DNA of 64,000 bases, taken from Caldilineaceae bacterium. GTDB taxonomy: Bacteria > Chloroflexota > Anaerolineae > Caldilineales > Caldilineaceae. The notes under the pieces are model-generated. The model had not been told where the DNA came from. It worked only from the letters and a program-made list of their open reading frames with translations, and did not search any database. Below are positions 15,845 through 22,619 of the stretch, in pieces (the first letter of the stretch is position 1; every line of letters starts with the position of its first letter). Position numbers and translations under genes: made by a program. Where the stretch lies: contig JALHQH010000048.1 in NCBI GenBank assembly GCA_022842065.1, forward strand, positions 1 to 64,000. Reading direction: 5' to 3'.

Positions 15845-17200
15845 TTAAGCTTCAATCGCCTGCAAGGTTTCCAAGACCGGGATCGCTTCTTGTTCAAGGG
15901 TGGCCTGCACATCGGCGAAGGCGACCGCAACTTCCTCAGCTTGCACCGTGATACGTTCCAAGCCCTTGCCGATGATCTGGTCACCATTAGGCACCCAGAC
16001 GCGGGCGCTGTCTTGGGGTTGGGTTAGCGGCAGTTGATCGACGGCCGTCTTGAACTGTGGGAACTCGGTGTAATATTCGAGCATCTCGGCGCTTTCCGCG
16101 GCACTCTTGCGCACCGGCATGTAGCCGGTACTCTTGGCCCAAACAGCAGTATTCTCCGGGTTGGAGACGAAGCCCAGATATTTCATGGCCGCGCTGCGTT
16201 TCTCTTCCGGCGTATTGGCCAGGATGGCAAGACCAGCACCACCGGTGCAACAGCCGAAATTTTCTTTTTTGGGCAAAAAGGCCGTGCCGAATTCAAACTG
16301 GGCATTCGCCTTCAGACCACCCATCGAGCCGGTGGACATCATGGCCGCCGCGGTCAAACCGTTAAGGAAGTCTGCACCGATATCTTTGCTGGGGCGCGCC
16401 CACTTGTAGGTGTGAACGGTGTCTTTGTAAAACTGACCGGCAGCAACGGTCTTTTCGTCACTCATGAACATATTAAATTCGGGGTCGCTATATTTGCCGC
16501 CGAATTGCCAGGCCACACCCTGGAAGAGCCAAGCGATATAGCTAGCCCCATCGGGGTGCGAGAAAGCAGCGACGGTCATTTCGTCGCCATTCATTTGCAC
16601 CAACTTGGGCGCCCATTCCATGAATTCGTCCCAGGTCTCTGGGCCACGATCTTCGAGACCAGCGGCCGCCCACATTTGTTTGTTGTAGTAGAAGAGCGGC
16701 GTGCTGCGGGCAAAGGGCAGCCACCAATGTTTACCCTGGCGCAGACCTTCGTTGATCAGCGGATCTTGGTAATCGCTGAAATCGATCGCTTCAGCAGCGG
16801 CCAGATCATCTAGCGGCAGGATCGATTGACTCAAGTAGAATTTGAACCACCAGACATCGCTCAACAAGGAAACATCAGGGGCAGTCTGGGCTTGCAGGGC
16901 GGCGGTCACCTTTTGGGCGGTTTCTTCATAGTTGCCTTGCACTTGATAGTCAACCTGGGCTTCGCCGGCATAGGTTTCGTTGAATTTATCAACCAGCGCT
17001 TGTTCGGCTTCGCCATTGGTGCCGCTAAAACTGCTCCAGAGGACGACAACCGGCATTTCAGCGGCGGGGGCTGCGGCACTATCACCAGCAGTAGGGGCCG
17101 CACCAGGGGCAACCGGGACACAGGCGGCCAATGCAACGACGCCCATACCAGCGCCCAATCCCTGCAACAACTGACGACGCGTTAAGTGTGTTTTTAACAT
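15845..17200 (-). CDS. ugpB: UgpB-like substrate-binding lipoprotein
   Basis: 451 residues. The N-terminus has a twin-arginine pair (TRRQLL) and a hydrophobic stretch ending in the lipobox LAAC with lipidated Cys27, so it may be exported by Tat and anchored outside. The mature protein is a family 1 solute-binding protein. Segments such as LPFARSTPLFYYNKQMW, GNYEETAQKVTAALQ and NPENTAVWAKSTGYMPVRKSA match the sn-glycerol-3-phosphate binder UgpB more than maltose-type binders. The permeases lie upstream on the same strand; no ATPase gene is present. Glycerol phosphate (or a phosphodiester) is the inferred ligand. Confidence 0.82.
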   Translation of the reverse strand: MLKTHLTRRQLLQGLGAGMGVVALAACVPVAPGAAPTAGDSAAAPAAEMPVVVLWSSFSGTNGEAEQALVDKFNETYAGEAQVDYQVQGNYEETAQKVTAALQAQTAPDVSLLSDVWWFKFYLSQSILPLDDLAAAEAIDFSDYQDPLINEGLRQGKHWWLPFARSTPLFYYNKQMWAAAGLEDRGPETWDEFMEWAPKLVQMNGDEMTVAAFSHPDGASYIAWLFQGVAWQFGGKYSDPEFNMFMSDEKTVAAGQFYKDTVHTYKWARPSKDIGADFLNGLTAAAMMSTGSMGGLKANAQFEFGTAFLPKKENFGCCTGGAGLAILANTPEEKRSAAMKYLGFVSNPENTAVWAKSTGYMPVRKSAAESAEMLEYYTEFPQFKTAVDQLPLTQPQDSARVWVPNGDQIIGKGLERITVQAEEVAVAFADVQATLEQEAIPVLETLQAIEA

Positions 17201-17246
17201 TACGCTTGCTCACTTTCATTTTTGATAATCTAAATTTAGCTGGTTA

Positions 17247-18164
17247 CTAGCCCTTTACGGCACCGGCAGCAATGCCGTCAACGATATACCGTTGGGCGTA
17301 AAGAAAGACCAACAACACAGGCAGCACAACAAAGAGGGTACCGGCCATTACCACACCCCAGTCAATCGTGCCTTCTTCGATCAACAGGCCCCGAATCCCA
17401 ATAGGCAAGACGCGCATCAACTTGGTATTGACGACGATCAACGGCCAGAGGAAATCATTCCACTTGCTGACAACGCTCAACAGCCCAAAGGAGATAATCG
17501 CTGGGCGCGCCAGCGGCACAATCATCGTCCATAACATACGCCAGTGGGTCGCCCCATCCACGCGGGCGGCGTCCAAAATATCCAGCGGCAACGTGCGATA
17601 GTATTGGCGCAATAGGAAAGTACCATAGGCGACTGATGCCCCCGGCACAATAATGCCCTGATAGGTGTTGACCCAGCCGAATTTGGCAATCGTTAGATAA
17701 TTCGGCAGAATTGTCACCTGGCCCGGTACCATCAACGCGGCAAGCAGCAGCAGAAAGAGCCACTCTTTTTTGGGGAAGCGCAGAAAGGCAAAGGCATAGG
17801 CAGAGGTCACCGCAAAGAGAATTTCAAAGCCGCTGCCCCAGAAGGTAGTAATCAAAGTATTGAGGTAATAGCGCCCAAAGGGTGCGGCTTGCCAAGCGCG
17901 GACAAAATTTTCCACTGTGGGCGCGACGGGCAACCAGGTTGGCGGAATCCGATAGATTTCGGTCGTCGGCTTAAAGGAGCCGACGATCATCCAGTAGACC
18001 GGCAGACCTATTAAGGCGACACACAAGCACAGCCCAACATAACTCAACAGGTTACTCAGGCGCCCATGTTGCTGACCAACCCATTGACTTTCCGTCCGGG
18101 CCGTGGCGGCACCGGCAGTGGTTTGTAGCACGCGCGGCTGCGCTGAGATATCAACTTCGGCCAT
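17247..18164 (-). CDS. ugpE: ABC transporter permease, UgpE/MalG family
   Basis: 305 residues, six predicted membrane segments after a cytosolic lead of about 35 residues. The EAA loop that docks the ATPase is visible as DAARVDGATHWRMLWTMIVPLARPA (about 193-217). The layout IYRIPPTWLPVAPTVENFVRAW and the later LIVVNTKLMRVLPIGIRGLL are typical of the second permease (UgpE, MalG). It lies 46 bp before the binding-protein gene and 44 bp after its partner permease, so the three form one operon. The substrate follows from the UgpB-like partner. Confidence 0.85.
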   Translation of the reverse strand: MAEVDISAQPRVLQTTAGAATARTESQWVGQQHGRLSNLLSYVGLCLCVALIGLPVYWMIVGSFKPTTEIYRIPPTWLPVAPTVENFVRAWQAAPFGRYYLNTLITTFWGSGFEILFAVTSAYAFAFLRFPKKEWLFLLLLAALMVPGQVTILPNYLTIAKFGWVNTYQGIIVPGASVAYGTFLLRQYYRTLPLDILDAARVDGATHWRMLWTMIVPLARPAIISFGLLSVVSKWNDFLWPLIVVNTKLMRVLPIGIRGLLIEEGTIDWGVVMAGTLFVVLPVLLVFLYAQRYIVDGIAAGAVKG

Positions 18165-18208
18165 GCAGGGCGTCCCTTTTCATGCTATCCAGTAAAAACG
18201 AGAATTGG

Positions 18209-19135
18209 TCAAGCGTAGTTTACGTTGCGTTCGGCGTAACGCATTTGGATCCAAGTAAAAATCACCATCGCCAAGAAGAGTACCACGGCGGAAACCCCTG
18301 CCCGCCCAGCGTTGAAAGCCACAAAACCCTCTTGGTAAAGATAAAAAATTAGGGTTGTGGTGGCATCAACTGGGCCACCATCGGTCATGGTTTTAATAAT
18401 GTCAAACGATTGAAAGCCGGCCAGAATCGTGGTTAAGATCAGGAAAAAGATAATCGGGGAGAGACCTGGGAGGGTGATGTGGCGAAAGCGCGCCCAACCA
18501 TTTGCACCATCGACAACGGCAGCTTCATAAAGTTCGCGCCCAATTGCTTGGAGACCGGCCAGGTAAATCACTACGGCATAGCCAAGGTTTTTCCAAGTGT
18601 GGACAATCAACACCGCAACCATGGCCCAAGCCGGATCCAATAACCAGTTGGGCGAGCGCAGGCCAACCGCCCGGATAAACACATCTAACAGTCCATAGCG
18701 TGGATCAAAAATATAGATCCAGACTAAACCAATCGCCACGCCACTCAGCATGACTGGGCTGAAAACGATACTACGGACTGCATTGCGGCCGCGCAATGGT
18801 TGATTGAGCAAAAGGGCAATCAAAAGACCCAGCGTACAGATAGCAACCACTGAGCCAAGGGTAAAGACCAGTGTATTAAGCAACATCCGACCAAAATCGT
18901 CTGAAGTAAAAAGTTGACGATAATTGCCAAAGCCGACCCAGATTTTGACCGGGGCGAGCATATCCCAGCGCACAAAACTTAGATAACTGTTATACAGCAA
19001 TGGCCAATAGGTGAAGAGCGCAAAGAGCACAAAGTTAGGACCGACTAAGAGTAAGAAGAGCAACCACTCCTGTCGCTCGGCGCTTGAAATGCGGCGTACT
19101 TTTTGTTCTTTTCCACTTTCCATAACAACGCTCAC
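18209..19135 (-). CDS. ugpA: ABC transporter permease, UgpA/MalF family
   Basis: 308 residues with six membrane segments. The first follows a short basic start (KEQKVRRISSAERQEWLLFL); the EAA loop reads YEAAVVDGANGWARFRHITLPGLSP (about 214-238). WDMLAPVKIWVGFGNYRQLF is the conserved periplasmic lead of UgpA/MalF-type proteins. It is the first gene of a minus-strand run ugpA-ugpE-ugpB-btaA-btaB. The 190 bp upstream contain AT-rich DNA and PhoP-box-like repeats. The ATPase (UgpC or a shared MsmK-type) must be encoded elsewhere. Confidence 0.85.
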   Translation of the reverse strand: MSVVMESGKEQKVRRISSAERQEWLLFLLLVGPNFVLFALFTYWPLLYNSYLSFVRWDMLAPVKIWVGFGNYRQLFTSDDFGRMLLNTLVFTLGSVVAICTLGLLIALLLNQPLRGRNAVRSIVFSPVMLSGVAIGLVWIYIFDPRYGLLDVFIRAVGLRSPNWLLDPAWAMVAVLIVHTWKNLGYAVVIYLAGLQAIGRELYEAAVVDGANGWARFRHITLPGLSPIIFFLILTTILAGFQSFDIIKTMTDGGPVDATTTLIFYLYQEGFVAFNAGRAGVSAVVLFLAMVIFTWIQMRYAERNVNYA

Positions 19136-19249
19136 GCCGATGGCCTTTCCTGCATTGGTTATTTATGCGTAGAACTTCTACGGCTGATTTTTGCGCATTA
19201 GGTGGTTTAGCTGTTTAATCAGTAACATAGCAATTAAACAGGCTGTTGC

Positions 19250-19299
19250 TTAACAGTTATATCTTATCTAGTTAACATCTGGTTAAATTCATGTAAACA
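19250..19299 (+). promoter_or_regulatory. TTAACA direct repeats in 11-bp phase (PhoP-box-like)
   Basis: Hexamers TTAACA (19272), TTAAAT (19283) and TAAACA (19294) are spaced exactly 11 bp apart. Another TTAACA at 19250 is two helical turns before the first. This is the arrangement of Bacillus-type PhoP boxes (TT-A/C/T-ACA in 11-bp phase). It lies in the divergent gap between ugpA and the MazG-like gene. Regulation by phosphate is inferred. Confidence 0.45.
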
Positions 19300-19448
19300 A
19301 TCCGCATCCTAGAGAACTGCGACACATGGGGTGCCGCTTCCCCAAAAAGACAAAGCGCTGTACAACCAGCCTTTCGATTGAAAGTTTCACAAGAAAGCAG
19401 AGCACCGTTATGTCGACAAGCGCCCCGCAACCCAATGGAGTCAACCGT

Positions 19449-19802
19449 ATGGACAATCTAGATCAGCAAACCACCGTCGCCGATCTACGCACAGCGGTGC
19501 ACCACTTTGTCGCCGCGCGCGATTGGTACCAGTTTCACACGCCCAAACACCTGGCCATGTCAATCGCGATTGAAGCTGCCGAGTTGATGGAGCACTTCCA
19601 ATGGAGCAGCCCCGAAGAGAGTGTCGCATACCTAGCAGATGAAGCGGCACGCGCTACTGTTGCCGACGAATTGGCCGACGTGCTCATCTACTGTCTGAGC
19701 TTTGCTAACAGTAGCGGGATCGATGTGAGTAAAGCGATCCAGGCCAAGCTGGCGCGCAACGAAGGCCGCTTTCCGGTTGATCAGGTCCGCGGACGGCGGT
19801 AG
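19449..19802 (+). CDS. MazG-like nucleotide pyrophosphohydrolase
   Basis: 117 residues from the ATG at 19449, which has GGAG eight bases upstream; ATGs at 19410 and 19326 would add unconserved sequence. It is the size of single-domain MazG-like enzymes (RS21-C6/dCTPase type) that hydrolyse non-canonical or excess dNTPs to the monophosphate. The metal-binding helices are IEAAELMEHFQW (ExxE) and VADELADVLIYCLSFANSSG (ExxD). YQFHTPKHLAMS supplies the N-terminal helix. It is the first gene of an overlapping trio with the next two genes. Cytoplasmic. Confidence 0.85.
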   Translation: MDNLDQQTTVADLRTAVHHFVAARDWYQFHTPKHLAMSIAIEAAELMEHFQWSSPEESVAYLADEAARATVADELADVLIYCLSFANSSGIDVSKAIQAKLARNEGRFPVDQVRGRR

Positions 19803-20074
19803 TGCAGCAACCGACGGTAGCACATATTATCAAAACAAACGAACGCGTTATCCTTGAACTTCTCGACGCCGAGTGGTATGATACAGCCACCCCGTATCAA
19901 GGTTGTTTACGTGCGTTAAAGGAACTCTATGCGTTAGCTGCCACCACGGAATTGATGATCACCAGTGATGGGGTCACCTATCTAATTCAAAATCAAGCTG
20001 AGTTTATGCGCTGGGTGGCGGAGATTTTTGAGCGTGATCAGCGTTTAGGATTTACAAGGATCGGTACAATATGA
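19802..20074 (+). CDS. Hypothetical protein (90 aa)
   Basis: 90 residues from a GTG that overlaps the upstream stop by one base; its own stop overlaps the next start as ATGA (20071-20074). This tight spacing is good evidence that it is expressed. No family is recognised. The sequence is mostly helical (ERVILELLDAEWYDTA, CLRALKELYALAATTELM) followed by a beta-like YLIQNQAEFMRWVAEIFE. No signal peptide and no membrane segment. Confidence 0.6.
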   Translation: MQQPTVAHIIKTNERVILELLDAEWYDTATPYQGCLRALKELYALAATTELMITSDGVTYLIQNQAEFMRWVAEIFERDQRLGFTRIGTI

Positions 20075-20568
20075 TACGCAAAGTAAGTTGGGGATTGGTA
20101 TTGCTCCTCCTCTTGGTCGTTGCCTGTGCGCGCACGCCGACACCGCAAGGGTCAGCAGGCGCGGTGGGCGACGGGCCACAAGGGGTGGCACCAGGGGTTG
20201 TTTACGTCTACAAGCCCGCCACCTGAGGTTGTTGTGGCGCTTGGGTGGCGCATCTACAGGCCAATGGTTTCACCGTACAAGTGGAAGATCGGACCGATCT
20301 GACCGCGGTGAAACAGCAATTTGGCATTGATGCCACCCTCGAATCTTGCCACACAGCCATCGTTGATGGCTACGTGATTGAAGGCCATGTCCCGGCCCAA
20401 GAGATTAAGCAGTTACTGGCGGAACGCCCCCAGATCGCAGGCTTAGCTGTCCCCGGCATGCCGATTGGATCGCCAGGCATGGAACTGGTAGGCTATGCCG
20501 CAGAGGCCTATAATGTCATCGCTTTTACAGAAAATGGCGAGCAAAGTATTTTTGCCAGCTATGAATAA
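20071..20568 (+). CDS. DUF411 lipoprotein, probable selenoprotein (UGA at codon 52)
   Basis: 165 codons plus stop if the TGA at 20224-20226 is read as selenocysteine. Before it, residues 1-51 form a lipoprotein signal (MIRKVSWGLVLLLLLVVAC, lipidated Cys19) and the strand VVYVYKPAT. After it the frame continues, without a shift, as GCCGAWVAHLQANGF, LESCHTAIVDGYVIEGHVP and GLAVPGMPIGSPGME. These are the core motifs of DUF411, a family of exported, possibly copper-related proteins with a CGCC (CxxC) site. The TGA stands exactly for the first Cys of that site, giving Sec-x-x-Cys. A stem-loop follows at once. The start overlaps the upstream stop (ATGA). A nonsense mutation or base-call error is the alternative. 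Confidence 0.72.
20227..20259 (+). promoter_or_regulatory. Candidate bacterial SECIS stem-loop
   Basis: Directly after the in-frame TGA, GCGC (20237-20240) pairs with GCGC (20248-20251) around a 7-nt loop TTGGGTG. Below it U-A and TTGTTG/CTACAG-type pairs (20229-20234 with 20254-20259) extend an interrupted lower stem. Position and G-containing apical loop fit bacterial SECIS elements, which SelB reads within the coding region. Folding was judged by eye. Confidence 0.4.
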
Positions 20569-20597
20569 CCCGGTTTCAACCCGCGGCTGCACAGGGG

Positions 20598-20616
20598 TAG
20601 TCGCCCACAGCGACTA
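20598..20616. terminator. Small hairpin between the DUF411 gene and tsaC
   Basis: A 7-bp perfect stem TAGTCGC/GCGACTA with a 5-nt loop, 30 bp after the DUF411 stop. There is no T-run, so termination strength is doubtful. Confidence 0.35.
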
Positions 20617-20629
20617 GATAGGCTAGCTT

Positions 20630-21703
20630 TTGGTGGTGTTTCAAAAAACACGCGTGATCCAGGTGGATCCGATTACGCCTGATCCAGCCGCGATCGCAGA
20701 AGCCGCGGCGCAGTTGGTAGCGGGCAACCTAGTGGCATTCCCCACCGAGACCGTCTACGGCTTAGGGGCAAATGCGCTTGACCCCGACGCGGTTGCGCGC
20801 ATTTTTCAAGCGAAAGGACGGCCGGCCTCGGATCCGCTGATTGTCCATCTCTTTTCGCTCAGCCAACTTGATGAAATTGCGACAGCCATTCCAGATGTTG
20901 CCTGGCAGTTGGCCCAGCACTTCTGGCCTGGGCCATTGACCCTTGTCCTGCCCCGACAAGCGGTGATTCCGGCCAATGTCTCGGCGGGCTTGGCAACCGT
21001 CGCGGTGCGCATGCCCAATCACCCGATTCCTTATCTGCTGCTCAAGCTGGCGAATTGTCCGGTGGCTGCGCCCAGTGCCAATCAATTTGCCCGCCCCAGC
21101 CCGACCACGGCGCAACATGTGTTGGATGATCTGGATGGTAAAGTGGAGCTGATCCTCGATGGGGGGCCGACCCCGATTGGCGTTGAGTCAACTGTGCTCG
21201 ATCTGACGCAGACGGTGCCGACGATTTTGCGCCCTGGCGGGCTGCCGCTGGAAGCGATCAAGGCGGTCATCCCCACGGTCACTTATAGCCCTCGCTATGC
21301 GAATCTTGATGAGACGGCAAGCGCTACCCCCTCACCAGGGATGTTGCTCAAACATTATTCGCCCAGTGTCGCATTACTGCTCTTTCGGGGGCAGGCCACC
21401 GCGGTGTTGACGCAAATGGTCGCCCAGACACAAGCCGCACAACAGGCCGGGCAAAAAGTGGGGGTCATGGTCGAGGATGAGTGGTGCCCCCACTTTACCA
21501 GCCTGGGCGCAACGGTTGCCCCCCTCGGTGCGGCGGCTGATCTGGCCCAAGTTGCCCAAAAGCTGTTTGCGCAGATGCGCGCCCTGGAACGGGCCGGGGT
21601 CGATCTGATCTTAACCCACACCTTTGCCCAGGATGGGTTAGGGCTGGCATTACAAGATCGCTTGATTCGCGCGACAGAGGGCAAAGTGATTGAGGTTCGG
21701 TAA
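20630..21703 (+). CDS. L-threonylcarbamoyladenylate synthase (Sua5 type)
   Basis: 357 residues, the long two-domain Sua5 form. The YrdC-like domain (about 18-205) shows LVAFPTETVYGLGANAL, AKGRPASDPLIVH and the nucleotide-site segment APSANQFARPSPTTAQHV. A linker with TPSPGMLLKHYSP leads to the Sua5 domain (about 240-357). The enzyme makes threonylcarbamoyl-AMP from Thr, bicarbonate and ATP, for t6A37 in ANN-decoding tRNAs. The start is uncertain: TTG 20630, GTG 20633 or GTG 20636. A single-domain TsaC is excluded by length. Confidence 0.9.
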   Translation: MVVFQKTRVIQVDPITPDPAAIAEAAAQLVAGNLVAFPTETVYGLGANALDPDAVARIFQAKGRPASDPLIVHLFSLSQLDEIATAIPDVAWQLAQHFWPGPLTLVLPRQAVIPANVSAGLATVAVRMPNHPIPYLLLKLANCPVAAPSANQFARPSPTTAQHVLDDLDGKVELILDGGPTPIGVESTVLDLTQTVPTILRPGGLPLEAIKAVIPTVTYSPRYANLDETASATPSPGMLLKHYSPSVALLLFRGQATAVLTQMVAQTQAAQQAGQKVGVMVEDEWCPHFTSLGATVAPLGAAADLAQVAQKLFAQMRALERAGVDLILTHTFAQDGLGLALQDRLIRATEGKVIEVR

Positions 21704-21712
21704 CTTACCGCG

Positions 21713-22504
21713 CTAAAAGGCCTTATGCGGATTGCGCCCAATCGGCGTGTATTGCTCCAGCACATAATCGACGCCATTGGCCGGGGCGGAAGCATCCGAA
21801 ACCCAAAATATCACATGGCGCGCAACTTCAGCCGGCGTGAGCAGCCGGCCGGTCGGGGCAAAATGGAGCGGGACATTTTCTTCCCAGCCGACAGGTAGCC
21901 CCTCGCTGACCTTCAGCGCAATCTCATTCGGTGTCGTCACCCAGCCCAGGTTAAGCTGGTTGACCCGAATCTTCTCTGTCGCCAGCGCATTCGCCAGATT
22001 GCGGGTCGCGGTGAGCAAGCCGGCCTTGGCAGCCGAGTAAGCCAGGAGATTGGGTTCACCAGCCAGTGCATTGATCGAGCCGATATTCACAATCGCGCCG
22101 CCACCCCCTTGCACCCGAAAGGCCTTCACCGCTTCACGGATGATCAAAATCGGGGCGCGCAAATTAATACCCACAATACGATCAAAGGTGGCGGCATCAG
22201 TGCTGGCCAGATTGCTGCGGGTAACCACCGCGGCATTGTTGACCAACCCATCCAGCCGGCCAAACGCCGCTAGCGTGGCTTCCACCACCTTGACACAAGT
22301 GGTCGGCTCGATTAGATCCCCAATCACATAGCGGACTCGATCCCCAAGGTCATGCGCAATCGCCTGCGCCAATGCTTCTTCAAGGCCATGCAGCATCACC
22401 TGTGCGCCCTGTGCCACTGCGAGGCGTGCACTGGCCTCGCCAATCCCCGTCGTCGAACCGGTAATCAAGATCACCTTGTCTTGCAACTGCTGCTCATTCA
22501 ACAT
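21713..22504 (-). CDS. Short-chain dehydrogenase/reductase (SDR)
   Basis: 263 residues of classical SDR type. The cofactor motif is LITGSTTGIGEAS (TGxxxGIG, about 15-27), NNAAVVTRSN is the NNAG-type motif, NIGSINALAG carries the catalytic Ser, and YSAAKAG gives Tyr and Lys. No acidic residue for strict NAD use is obvious after the second strand, so cofactor preference is open. The gene is convergent with the Sua5-type gene, 9 bp from its stop. The substrate is not predictable from the sequence. Confidence 0.87.
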   Translation of the reverse strand: MLNEQQLQDKVILITGSTTGIGEASARLAVAQGAQVMLHGLEEALAQAIAHDLGDRVRYVIGDLIEPTTCVKVVEATLAAFGRLDGLVNNAAVVTRSNLASTDAATFDRIVGINLRAPILIIREAVKAFRVQGGGGAIVNIGSINALAGEPNLLAYSAAKAGLLTATRNLANALATEKIRVNQLNLGWVTTPNEIALKVSEGLPVGWEENVPLHFAPTGRLLTPAEVARHVIFWVSDASAPANGVDYVLEQYTPIGRNPHKAF

Positions 22505-22619
22505 CGTTGTCCTAACCTTTTGACATAGGATTTACGTAGCGCTCGGCGGCTAAGCGTGTCGTTCATGAAATGGCTGCAAAGCACCAAGCCAGAGAGCGCT
22601 GCGAAAGTTCTATTCCATT

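Noticed and set aside
20245..20568. Separate 107-codon DUF411 gene starting at a GTG
   Set aside because: This start has no ribosome binding site and cuts off the active-site motif and signal peptide that continue in frame upstream through a single TGA.
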